Assembly (NCBI RefSeq): GCF_021277265.1
Contig: NZ_JAJSOH010000001.1
Coordinates: 682,001 to 746,000, forward strand
Direction of reading: 5' to 3'
Length of the DNA: 64,000 nt
DNA from: Kineosporia rhizophila
Lineage (GTDB): Bacteria; Actinomycetota; Actinomycetes; Actinomycetales; Kineosporiaceae
A program made the position numbers and the translations under genes. The notes beneath the pieces are model-generated. The model made no database searches, was not told the origin of the DNA, and was given only the letters and a program-made list of their open reading frames with translations. This document shows positions 8,971 through 16,984 of the stretch, one piece after another; within the stretch, counting starts at the first letter, position 1, and the number at the start of each line of letters is the position of its first letter.

Positions 8971-9741
8971 ATGCCGATCGAGATGCCGATCGGGCCGGCC
9001 CTGCCCGCCCTGGTGGTCGACCGGTCCAGCCCGGTGCCGCTGTACTTCCAGCTCGCGCAGCACCTGGAGCGCGCCATCGACCAGGGTCAGCTGCCGCCGG
9101 ACACCATGCTGGCCAACGAGATCCAGCTGGCCGGGCAGCTCGGCCTGTCCCGGCCCACGGTCCGCCGGGCGATGCAGTACCTGGTCGACAAGGGGCTGCT
9201 GGTGCGGCGCCGCGGGGTCGGTACCCGGGTGGTGCAGCCCCGGGTGCGCCGCCCTCTGCAGCTCACCAGCCTGCACGACGACCTGCTGGCCGGGGGCCGC
9301 CTCCCCCGCACCCGGGTGCTGTCCAACGTCGTGGAACCTGCCAAGCCCGACATCGCCCAGGTCCTGGCCCTGCCCAGCGGCACCCCGGTGATCTCGCTGG
9401 TGCGCCTGCGCTCGGCCGACGGCCGGCCGATCGCCCGGCTCACCAACCACCTGCTCGGCGACCTGCCCGACGCCCGCAGCCTGACCACCCAGGCCCTGGA
9501 ACAGCACGGCCTGTACGCGCTGCTGCGCGCCGCCGGGGTGGTTCTGCACGCGGCCCACCAGAGCATCGGCGCCCGCCCGGCCACGCTCGCCGAGGCCCGC
9601 CTGCTCGACGAGACCAAGGGCGCGGCCCTGCTGACGATGAGCCGGCTCACCTTCGACGAGCGGGGCCGGGCCGTGGAGTACGGCACCCACGTCTACGTGG
9701 CCTCGCGCTACAGCTTCGAGCTCAGCCTGCTGAACGGCTGA
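8971..9741 (+). CDS. GntR-family (HutC/UTRA) transcriptional regulator
   Basis: A protein of about 256 residues with an N-terminal winged helix-turn-helix (PLYFQLAQHLERAI; LAGQLGLSRPTVRRAMQYL; KGLLVRRRGVGTRV) and a C-terminal UTRA effector domain (VISLVRLRSADGRPIAR to the end). HutC-type regulators are usually repressors released by a small metabolite, often the transported sugar or its phosphate. It is transcribed away from the sugar ABC operon and most likely controls it through the inverted repeat at 8856-8883. I chose ATG 8971 because GGAGGG lies five bases upstream; an in-frame ATG at 8926 has a poor ribosome site. Confidence 0.88.
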   Translation: MPIEMPIGPALPALVVDRSSPVPLYFQLAQHLERAIDQGQLPPDTMLANEIQLAGQLGLSRPTVRRAMQYLVDKGLLVRRRGVGTRVVQPRVRRPLQLTSLHDDLLAGGRLPRTRVLSNVVEPAKPDIAQVLALPSGTPVISLVRLRSADGRPIARLTNHLLGDLPDARSLTTQALEQHGLYALLRAAGVVLHAAHQSIGARPATLAEARLLDETKGAALLTMSRLTFDERGRAVEYGTHVYVASRYSFELSLLNG

Positions 9742-9944
9742 CACCGTGTGACAATGCGCTGGCCGACGGCTTCGGTCAAACCGTTGGTAATTGTCAAGTC
9801 ACCCCCGGTGTAACCAATCGGTCAGATCGGGCGTACGCTGCGTTGTGTGCTCAATGCGGATAGTCGCCGTCCTGGGGTGACCGTCCGCCGGAACCGCCGC
9901 GTGTCCTCGACCTGAGAGGGCCGGAACGAGGGAGCCGAGTTGCG

Positions 9945-10829
9945 GTGAAGTCGGACACCAACCCCTGGGGTCGCTGGTACGAGGTGGGCGACCGGGTCTT
10001 CGTGCGGCGCAACCGCACACTCGACGTGAATGCCGGGCTGATCCTGGGCGACGAGCGCTGCCTGGTCGTCGACACCCGGGGCAGCGAGCGCGAGGGGCAG
10101 GAGCTGCGCCGGGCGATCCGCTCGATCACCCCGCTGCCGCACCTGGTGGCGCTCACCCACTCGCACTTCGACCACTGCTACGGCACCTCGGTGTTCGCCG
10201 ACGCCCAGCCGGACTGCGAGATCTGGGCGCACGAGCGCTGCTACGCCGATCTGGCCGGCTCGGGGGTGCGGCAGCGCGCCGAGATCTCCACCTGGCTGCG
10301 TGAGTCCGGCGAGGAGGTGCTGGCCGACGAGGTCGACGCGGTCCGGCTCACCCTGCCCAACCACACGATGACGGCCGACGTCACGCTCGACCTGGGCGGC
10401 CGGTCGGTGGTGCTGCACCATCCCGGCCGCGGGCACACCGACCACGATCTGGTGGTCGAGGTGCCGGACGCCGACGTCACGTTCCTGGGCGACCTGGCCG
10501 AGCAGGGGGCGCCGCCGTCGTTCGACCACGCCTTCCCGCTGGAGTGGCCGGACACCATGACCCGGCTGATGGAGCGGGTCGGGCGGGTGGTCGTGCCCGG
10601 GCACGGGCACCCGGTGGACGTGGGCTTCCTGGTGCGCCAGCGCACCGAGCTCGCCGAGGTCGCCAACCTGGCCCGCAAGCTGCCGCCGCACCTGGACGAC
10701 GCCGAGCTGGAGTGGCACGCCAACCGGCTCGCGGTCGGCGGGGCGGCCGGTTTCATCGCCCTGAAGCGGGCCCAGGAGCACCTGGCCGAGCTGGTCAGCT
10801 CCGGCAGCCGCGCCGGTCGCCTGTCGTAA
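9945..10829 (+). CDS. metallo-beta-lactamase-fold hydrolase
   Basis: A 294-residue MBL-fold protein with the zinc motif THSHFDH (His72, His74, Asp76, His77), a further metal histidine in PGRGHTDHDLVV, FLGDLAEQG carrying the bridging Asp, and VPGHGHPVD. Most relatives are hydrolases of thioesters, glyoxalase II-like substrates or lactones. It has no signal peptide, so it is cytoplasmic. The 203-bp gap upstream suggests its own promoter. The MurF-like gene starts 58 bp downstream on the same strand and may be co-transcribed. Substrate unknown. Confidence 0.8.
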   Translation: MKSDTNPWGRWYEVGDRVFVRRNRTLDVNAGLILGDERCLVVDTRGSEREGQELRRAIRSITPLPHLVALTHSHFDHCYGTSVFADAQPDCEIWAHERCYADLAGSGVRQRAEISTWLRESGEEVLADEVDAVRLTLPNHTMTADVTLDLGGRSVVLHHPGRGHTDHDLVVEVPDADVTFLGDLAEQGAPPSFDHAFPLEWPDTMTRLMERVGRVVVPGHGHPVDVGFLVRQRTELAEVANLARKLPPHLDDAELEWHANRLAVGGAAGFIALKRAQEHLAELVSSGSRAGRLS

Positions 10830-10887
10830 AGGCCCTACGATTGCCCTTTCGGGCGTGGGCTCGCGCGTAGGTGGAGGGAACGGTTCT

Positions 10888-12372
10888 GTGATCCAGGTGG
10901 ACGACGTCCTCACAGCGGTCGAGGGTGCCGAGCTGGTGCGTCAGGCCACCGGTGGCGAGGCCGGGCGGTTCGGCCGGGCCAGCGTCGACACCCGGGACAT
11001 CACCGGTGGCGAACTGTTCGTGGCCATCCCCGGCCCCACCCGTGACGGTCACGACTTCGCCGCAGCCGCCGTGCGGGCCGGGGCCACCGGGGTGCTGATC
11101 AGCCGCCCCCTGGCCGACACCCCCGAGCTGGCCGGGCTCGACGCCACGGTGATCCGGGTGCCCGACACCCTGATCGCCCTGCAGCAGGCCGCCGCCCAGG
11201 CCCGCCGCCGCAGCACCGCCTCGGTGGTCGCGGTCACCGGGTCGGCCGGCAAGACCACCGCCAAGACCCTGATCGCCCAGGTCCTGCAGGCCAAGTTCGA
11301 GGTGCTGGCCAACAAGGCGAGCTTCAACAACCACCTCGGCGTGCCGCTCACGCTCACCCAGATCGAGCCCGCACAGACCCACGTGATCTCCGAGATCGGC
11401 ACCAACCACCCGGGCGAGATCGGCCACCTGAGCGGCTTGGTCGCCCCGGACGTCTCGGTGGTCACCAACGTCGGTTTCGCCCACCTGGGCAACTTCGCCG
11501 GCCAGCCGGAGCTGGCGCTGGAGAAGACCGACATCTTCAACCACACCCGCCCTGGCGGTACCTGGATCGTCAACGGTGACGACGAGCTGCTCACCAGCAC
11601 CACCCTCGGCCTGCCCGGGGCCGCGGAGGCCACCGTGGTGCGGGTCGGCTTCGCCCCCGGCAACGACCTGCGCGCGGTCGACGTGAGCGTGGACGAGAAC
11701 GGCACCCGCGGCCGGATCGAGGTGGACGGGCAGACGCTGCCGTTCAGCATCGGCGCGGCCGGGCGGCACTTCGCCTACGCCACCATGCTGGCGGTGGCGG
11801 TCGGAAGGGCTTACGGCATCGCCCCTTCCGAGGGCATCGAGGCGCTGCGCGGAGTGCAGCCGCCGGCCGGCCGGGCGTCGCTGCGGCGGATCGACGACGA
11901 GCTGCTGATGATCGACGACAGCTACAACGGCAGCCCGGACGCGATGATCGGCTCGCTCGACCTGCTCGCCGCCCTGCCCGGTGAGGTCAAGGTGGCGGTG
12001 CTGGGGCAGATGGGCGAGCTCGGCGACTTCTCGCACGAGCTGCACACCCGGGTCGGGCACAAGGCGGCCGACTGCGTCACCGACCTGATCACGGTGGGCC
12101 CGAACGCGGCGCCGTTGCAGGCCGGGGCCGTGGAGCACGGGCTCCCGGCTTCCCGAGTGTCCACCGCCGGATCTGCCATGGAGGCGTTCGGGCAGGTCAA
12201 GGCCGTTCTCGAGGCTCAGGGAACCACCGCTGTGGTGCTGGCCAAGGGCGCCCGGGCGATGCACATGGAGCGGGTCTACCTGGGGCTGGCCGGGCACCAG
12301 GTGGTCTGCGCCCTCACCTCGTGCCCGCTCTACATCAACTGCGCCGACTGCCCCAAACTGACCACGGGCTGA
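10888..12372 (+). CDS. murF: MurF-like UDP-MurNAc-tripeptide:D-Ala-D-Ala ligase with a cysteine-rich tail
   Basis: A 494-residue Mur ligase with the N-terminal MurF uridine-binding fold (SVDTRDITGGELFVAIPG), P-loop GSAGKTTAKT, central-domain TEIGTNHPGEIGHLS-like sequence and the C-terminal DDSYNGSPDAM and VLAKGARAMHMERV motifs. MurF adds D-Ala-D-Ala to the muropeptide precursor using ATP. After the usual end there are about 25 extra residues with four cysteines spaced C-x4-C-x5-C-x2-C (CALTSCPLYINCADC), not expected in MurF. No division/cell-wall genes flank it, so it may be a second MurF or a specialised paralogue. GTG 10888 has GGAGGG nine bases upstream. The 3' end overlaps the convergent transglutaminase by 43 bp. 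Confidence 0.75.
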   Translation: MIQVDDVLTAVEGAELVRQATGGEAGRFGRASVDTRDITGGELFVAIPGPTRDGHDFAAAAVRAGATGVLISRPLADTPELAGLDATVIRVPDTLIALQQAAAQARRRSTASVVAVTGSAGKTTAKTLIAQVLQAKFEVLANKASFNNHLGVPLTLTQIEPAQTHVISEIGTNHPGEIGHLSGLVAPDVSVVTNVGFAHLGNFAGQPELALEKTDIFNHTRPGGTWIVNGDDELLTSTTLGLPGAAEATVVRVGFAPGNDLRAVDVSVDENGTRGRIEVDGQTLPFSIGAAGRHFAYATMLAVAVGRAYGIAPSEGIEALRGVQPPAGRASLRRIDDELLMIDDSYNGSPDAMIGSLDLLAALPGEVKVAVLGQMGELGDFSHELHTRVGHKAADCVTDLITVGPNAAPLQAGAVEHGLPASRVSTAGSAMEAFGQVKAVLEAQGTTAVVLAKGARAMHMERVYLGLAGHQVVCALTSCPLYINCADCPKLTTG

Positions 12373-14774
12373 CCATTCTCGGCCGCTTCCCGCAGGCGGA
12401 CCGCCTCCTGTTCGAAAGCGGCTGCGGCTTGCAGGCATTCGTCCCGATCGGGCGGTGTGCGAGAGTACAGAGCCCGATTGAGGACGTCGAAAGCGCCTTC
12501 CAGCGCGTGTTTCTGTTCCGGTGCGGTGTAGTAGCGAGGACCCAGCAGCCGGTCCCGTAGTGACTGCAGCGTCTCGTTGGCCGCCCGCGCCGCCCCCTGG
12601 GCGGCGAGCTCCGACTCCAACTCCAGGAACGCTTTTCGTAAGTCGGGATCGTAAGGCGGGTCAGCGTCCACAATTTTTCGGCGCCCGGTGACCCGGGCCA
12701 CCAGCCGGGCCAGCTGCCGCAGCAGGAAACGGCGGAACAGCCAGATCACCAGCAGCACGACGCCGAGCACGACCGGGCCGACCACCCCCGCCACGAAGGC
12801 GGAGAACCGCTCGGCCAGGTCGTTCATCGCCCGGTTGAACGCCGAGTTGAGGTCGTCCAGGAAGCTCTCGTCGAGGCCACCAGCGGGGGTCGACTCGAAC
12901 GTCACCCAACCTGCGCCGGGGAACCAGACCTCGGCCCAGGCGTGTGCCTGGGCCTGCCGGATGAGCTGACGGTCGTCGCCGATCGACTCCTTCCCCTCGG
13001 CCAGGTAACCGACCACCATCCGGGCCGGGATCCCGCCGGAGCGCAGCAGCATCACGGCGGCGCTGGCGTAGTGCTCGCAGAATCCCTGGTGAGATTCGAA
13101 GAGCGCGAAGTCGACAGCGTCTGCGCCGGACGGGGGTACGGGCGCGTCCAGGGTGTAGCTCATCGACTGCCGCAGCCGAGTGCCGACCGCCTGCACTGCG
13201 GCGAGCCGGGTGGTCGCGCCGCCCACCAACTGCTCGCCCAGATCACGCACGCGCGCCGGGAGGGTGTCGGGGACCTGGAGGTAACGGGGGTCGATCAAGG
13301 CGTCGGGGTCAGCCACTGCGTCGTCCGCCGCGCCTTCGAGCGCGGCGGGGTTCGAGATGTCGGGGTAGACCTGGCTCGTGACCCTGTAGTGGTCCTCGTT
13401 CTGGCTGGGCATCACCACCCGCTCGCCAGGGGAGACGAACGTGCGTTCGGCATAGCTGCTGGGAAGGTCGGCGGTGAGTACACGGCCCGGGGCGATCAGC
13501 TGGGCCGGGCCGTTCCCCCGGTTGACCACCTGATCGGTGCGGGTACTGCCGAGCTGGGTGTCGCCCCCGTCCAGGGTGCTGGCTCCCCCATCGCTCCCGA
13601 GGCCTTCGATGCCTAGGTCGCCGGGGTCGGCGGGGTTGGTGAAGTCGTCTTCCGGGTCGGCGAAGGGGTCGGTCAGATCGGGGGACGACTGGCTCGGGTC
13701 GGGCGTTTCGGTCGCGTCCAGGTTGTTGTCGGGGTCTGTGTCTTCTGCTTGGTCTTCTGCCTGGCCTTCTGCTTGGCCGGCGGTCAGGTTTGCGGTGTCG
13801 TCGCCGCTGGTGCTGAGCCGTACGCCGGATGCGCTGGGGGTGAGCGTGGTGCGCAGGTTCGAGGTGCCGGTGACCTGCCAGCCGACACCGTTGTAGGAGT
13901 CCAGCGTTGCGGTGCGCCAGTGGCTCGGGCTCTCCAGGGGGATCTCGGCCACGGGGTAGTCGCCGAGGGGGCCGCGCGAGTTCAGGTCCATCCGTCCGCC
14001 CAGGAACTTGGTCTCCCAGGCCCGGGCGTTGTTGCCTTCGCTCTGGTCGGCGGCCGACGCGTTGCCGTTGCCCAGGTTCCGGAACTCGGCGCCGCCTGCG
14101 GCCAGGGCCAGGCCGGAGCTCAGGACGATGGCCAGCAGCACCGGCACGATGCGCCAGCGGAACACCGCGGCCAGTGCCGATTCGGTGGAGGCCACCGGCC
14201 CGGCCCCGCGGCGGATGACGGTGGTGCGGACATCGGGGTTCGGCGCGGCCAGGAAGTTCAGCTTGGTCAGGGCCAGCAGGGCGGCCGGCCAGCCGATCAC
14301 GATGGGCACGAGGAGCCGGAGCCCGGAGGGGGCGGCGACGCAGGCCAGACCGAGCACGGCGGTGCCCAGGACCAAGGCCGACTGGGTGCCCCGACGGTGA
14401 CCGATCTCCAGGGTCACGGCGATCAGCGAGCCGGCGGCCAGGGCGGCCAGCATTCCCAGAGGCAGGCCCTGCGGCACCGCCAGGACGTCGGCGGCACCGG
14501 CCAGCGGGCTCGAGGCGGTGCCGGTCAGGAGGTTCTGCGGCGAGGTCGCCGCCGTGGCTCCCACCACGAGCGCCAGGGCTGCCCCGGCCACCGAGCTGCG
14601 GCCCCACGAGGTCTCGGTGAGCTGCGGGAAGCGGGTCGGCACGAAGACGCCGACGAGCACCACGAGCACCATCACCAGCAAGCAGACCGCCCCCGGCAAC
14701 AGACCGGCCAGACCCAGCGCCAGGGCGGCCGAGACCAGGGTCAGCAGCGTGGGGACGTTCCGTATCTCGTTCAT
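12330..14774 (-). CDS. membrane transglutaminase-like protein (DUF3488-transglutaminase core-DUF4129)
   Basis: An 814-residue protein: about six N-terminal membrane helices (residues 1-235), a long extracytoplasmic region with an acidic Thr/Glu/Asp-rich low-complexity stretch, and a transglutaminase-like cysteine-protease core. The core has GFCEHYASAAVMLLR (Cys), AHAWAEVWF (His) and a Glu-containing third motif (WVTFESTP). One more helix and a cytoplasmic DUF4129-type tail follow. It is the last gene of the MoxR-DUF58-transglutaminase operon, a widespread actinobacterial set thought to act at the cell envelope. The start lies inside a triplicated 17-bp repeat, which has separated it from the DUF58 stop. 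Confidence 0.85.
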   Translation of the reverse strand: MNEIRNVPTLLTLVSAALALGLAGLLPGAVCLLVMVLVVLVGVFVPTRFPQLTETSWGRSSVAGAALALVVGATAATSPQNLLTGTASSPLAGAADVLAVPQGLPLGMLAALAAGSLIAVTLEIGHRRGTQSALVLGTAVLGLACVAAPSGLRLLVPIVIGWPAALLALTKLNFLAAPNPDVRTTVIRRGAGPVASTESALAAVFRWRIVPVLLAIVLSSGLALAAGGAEFRNLGNGNASAADQSEGNNARAWETKFLGGRMDLNSRGPLGDYPVAEIPLESPSHWRTATLDSYNGVGWQVTGTSNLRTTLTPSASGVRLSTSGDDTANLTAGQAEGQAEDQAEDTDPDNNLDATETPDPSQSSPDLTDPFADPEDDFTNPADPGDLGIEGLGSDGGASTLDGGDTQLGSTRTDQVVNRGNGPAQLIAPGRVLTADLPSSYAERTFVSPGERVVMPSQNEDHYRVTSQVYPDISNPAALEGAADDAVADPDALIDPRYLQVPDTLPARVRDLGEQLVGGATTRLAAVQAVGTRLRQSMSYTLDAPVPPSGADAVDFALFESHQGFCEHYASAAVMLLRSGGIPARMVVGYLAEGKESIGDDRQLIRQAQAHAWAEVWFPGAGWVTFESTPAGGLDESFLDDLNSAFNRAMNDLAERFSAFVAGVVGPVVLGVVLLVIWLFRRFLLRQLARLVARVTGRRKIVDADPPYDPDLRKAFLELESELAAQGAARAANETLQSLRDRLLGPRYYTAPEQKHALEGAFDVLNRALYSRTPPDRDECLQAAAAFEQEAVRLREAAENGQPVVSLGQSAQLM

Positions 14775-14820
14775 CCGGCCCCGCCGTTCATCCGGCCCCG
14801 CCGTTCATCCGGCCCCGCCG
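14770..14820 (-). repeat. three perfect tandem copies of a 17-bp unit at a gene junction
   Basis: TTCATCCGGCCCCGCCG occurs at 14770-14786, 14787-14803 and 14804-14820. Read on the minus strand each copy supplies an ATG. The third copy carries the DUF58 stop overlapping an ATG (ATGA), and the first carries the transglutaminase start. Because 17 is not a multiple of three, only the ATG at 14774 is in frame with the transglutaminase. Confidence 0.9.
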
Positions 14821-15857
14821 TACATGCGGTGCAGACCGAACGGCCGGGTCGAGGCCTCCACGACCACCACCCCGGCCGCCCGCTGGGCCCGGACCAGCTC
14901 CTCGAATTCCGCGCCGTCGACCTCGTCCACCTCGTCGGCCGGCTGCTCGAGGCGGCTGCTGTCCAGGCCGCTGAACCAGTCGAGGATCTGCTGCACGTCG
15001 GTGCCCGACCAGGCCGGGACGCCGGGCGCCATCAGGGTCACGTCGGCGTGGCTGCCGACCGCCTTGCAGGCCGACCAGGCCGCCAGCGAGACCAGTTCCT
15101 CCCAGTCCTCGTCCTGCACCGACCCGGTGACCACGAGCACCAGCCGGGCCTCCACCTCGGGTTCCTGCACCACCACGATCAGCTTGTCCGGCTGCCCCAG
15201 CGCCGCCTGACGCGCGGTGGCCCGCCAGTTCACGTGGCGGCGGTCGTCCCCCTGACGCCATTCGCGCAGGCCGTGCGGCTCTGACCCGGCCGGCAGCAGC
15301 CGGGCCCCGGCCGCGTCCTCGAGGGACAAACGTCCACTGTCGATCTCTACCGTCGGCACCCGTTCCGGGTGCACCACGATCTCCGCCTTCCCACGGATGC
15401 ACCGGTGGTGAAACGCCATCCCGAAGGGCGCCAGGGCATGCAGATGGATGTCGTGGGAGTCGGTGCGTCCGCGTTGCACCGGAAGCCGGGGGAAGGTGAG
15501 TTCGACCTGGTCACCCGGCCCGAGCGGGGGTACCGCCAGCTGGATCGGGGCCAGTCCCCGGCAGTGGTGCAACACCGCGAAGCCAGGCAACAGACGCCGG
15601 CCGTCGTTGCGCACGGTCAGCACCTGCTCAGCCGGTTCGCCCATGACCAGACGCTCGGGCGAGCGGAAGGCCACCGACACCGACTTCAGGTCCGGGCGCA
15701 TCAGCTGGGAGAGCACCACCGGGATGAACAGGGCGAAGGCGACCAGCAGCAGCCAGGGGTTGAAGGCTCGTACGGCGATCGCCGCCAGCACGGCGGCCAG
15801 CATGATCGCCAGCCAGCCCCCCGGCGTGATCGGCCGCACTATGCGCATCTTGCTCAC
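14805..15857 (-). CDS. DUF58-domain membrane-anchored protein
   Basis: A 350-residue protein with two adjacent N-terminal membrane helices (about residues 12-52), a beta-rich middle part, and the DUF58 core with the family hallmark LREWRQGDDRRHVNWRATAR near residue 200. The C-terminal part resembles a von Willebrand A-like fold. DUF58 proteins are almost always partnered with a MoxR ATPase, encoded 9 bp upstream here, and often with a transglutaminase, encoded downstream. The trio is thought to assemble or remodel an envelope complex; molecular activity is not established. Confidence 0.88.
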   Translation of the reverse strand: MSKMRIVRPITPGGWLAIMLAAVLAAIAVRAFNPWLLLVAFALFIPVVLSQLMRPDLKSVSVAFRSPERLVMGEPAEQVLTVRNDGRRLLPGFAVLHHCRGLAPIQLAVPPLGPGDQVELTFPRLPVQRGRTDSHDIHLHALAPFGMAFHHRCIRGKAEIVVHPERVPTVEIDSGRLSLEDAAGARLLPAGSEPHGLREWRQGDDRRHVNWRATARQAALGQPDKLIVVVQEPEVEARLVLVVTGSVQDEDWEELVSLAAWSACKAVGSHADVTLMAPGVPAWSGTDVQQILDWFSGLDSSRLEQPADEVDEVDGAEFEELVRAQRAAGVVVVEASTRPFGLHRMYGGAG

Positions 15858-15866
15858 GACCCCCGC

Positions 15867-16886
15867 TCAGACCGGGACCGGAACGTGCTGGGCCCGGACC
15901 AGCTCGGTGATCAGGGCATCGGCCGGAGTGGCCACCGCCGGCACGATCCGGTGGGCGAGCACGGGCACGGCCAGCTCGGCGACGTCCTCGGGGGTCACGT
16001 ACTCACGGCCGTGCAGCACCGCCCGGGCCTGGGCGCAGCGGGCCAGAGAGATCGCCGCACGGGAGCCGGCGCCGGCCCGGATCCGTTGGTCGGTGCGGGT
16101 GGACCGGGTCAGTTTCACGGCGTACTCCAGCACGGGCTCGGCCAGGAAGACGCCGCGCACCACGTCGCGCAGTGCGCTCAGCCCTTCCGGGTCGAGCACT
16201 GCCTCCAGGGAGTTCACGGTCGGACCGGTCAGCTGTTCCCGCACGACCGTGAACTCGTCCACGGCGGTCAGCGGTTTGAGGTGCAGGCGCACGGCGAACC
16301 GGTCCAGCTGACCTTCCGGCAGGGGGTAGGTGCCGTGCTGCTCCACCGGGTTCTGGGTGGCCACCAGGAAGAAGTTCGGCGGTACGGGGTGCCGGACGCC
16401 GTCCACCGTGACCATCCGCTCGGCCATCACCTCGAGCAGCGCGGACTGGGTGCGTGGCGGCATCCGGTTCAGTTCGTCGACCAGGAGGACGTCGGCGAAG
16501 ACCGGGCCGGGGACGAAGCTGAACTCCCGGCGGCTGGGGTCCCAGACCGCGGAGCCGGTGATGTCCGCCGGCATCAGGTCGGCCGTGGCCTGGACCCGCT
16601 GGAACACGCCACCGACAGATCGGGCCACCGACTGTGCGAGGGTGGTCTTACCGGTACCCGGCGCGTCCTCGATCAGGACGTGTCCCCCGGCGAGAACGGC
16701 GATCGTCAGCAGCTCGACGGCCGCATGCTGTCCCCGGACCACCTGCTCGATGTTGGCCACCAGGCGGGCGGCGGGCGCGACGTCCATGCACTCTTGCGTC
16801 GGCAGCGAGCAGCGTTGCTTGAAGTAGACCGGCCCTGACCCACCGCGAACGGCCGCCGGTTCGACGTAGCTCGAGGTGGCTCGCAT
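15867..16886 (-). CDS. MoxR-family AAA+ ATPase
   Basis: A 339-residue AAA+ ATPase with Walker A EDAPGTGKTTLA, Walker B VLLVDELNRMPP, sensor-1 FFLVATQNPVEQHG and the MoxR sequence YPLPEGQLDRFAVRL, plus a C-terminal helical lid. MoxR ATPases act as chaperones that activate partner proteins with metal- or peptide-binding vWA-like domains, here most likely the DUF58 protein 9 bp downstream. It is the first gene of the three-gene operon. The first 33 residues are atypical; an internal ATG at 16787 (MDVAPAARL) gives a more family-like N-terminus, so the true start is uncertain. Confidence 0.88.
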   Translation of the reverse strand: MRATSSYVEPAAVRGGSGPVYFKQRCSLPTQECMDVAPAARLVANIEQVVRGQHAAVELLTIAVLAGGHVLIEDAPGTGKTTLAQSVARSVGGVFQRVQATADLMPADITGSAVWDPSRREFSFVPGPVFADVLLVDELNRMPPRTQSALLEVMAERMVTVDGVRHPVPPNFFLVATQNPVEQHGTYPLPEGQLDRFAVRLHLKPLTAVDEFTVVREQLTGPTVNSLEAVLDPEGLSALRDVVRGVFLAEPVLEYAVKLTRSTRTDQRIRAGAGSRAAISLARCAQARAVLHGREYVTPEDVAELAVPVLAHRIVPAVATPADALITELVRAQHVPVPV

Positions 16887-16934
16887 GTGAGGGGCTCATG
16901 GGCGAGTCGGCTAGGGTGCGCGACCGGCGAGGCC

Positions 16935-16972
16935 TTCGAGATCCATCCGTGAATTCGAGATCCATCCGTGAA
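16935..16972. repeat. two perfect tandem copies of a 19-bp unit upstream of a start codon
   Basis: TTCGAGATCCATCCGTGAA occurs at 16935-16953 and again at 16954-16972. The second copy ends just before the ribosome site GAGGAGAG of the gene at 16985. The repeat lies between divergent genes (moxR and the ABC-2-like gene) and may be a regulator site or a recent slippage duplication. Confidence 0.85.
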
Positions 16973-16984
16973 TGAGGAGAGACG

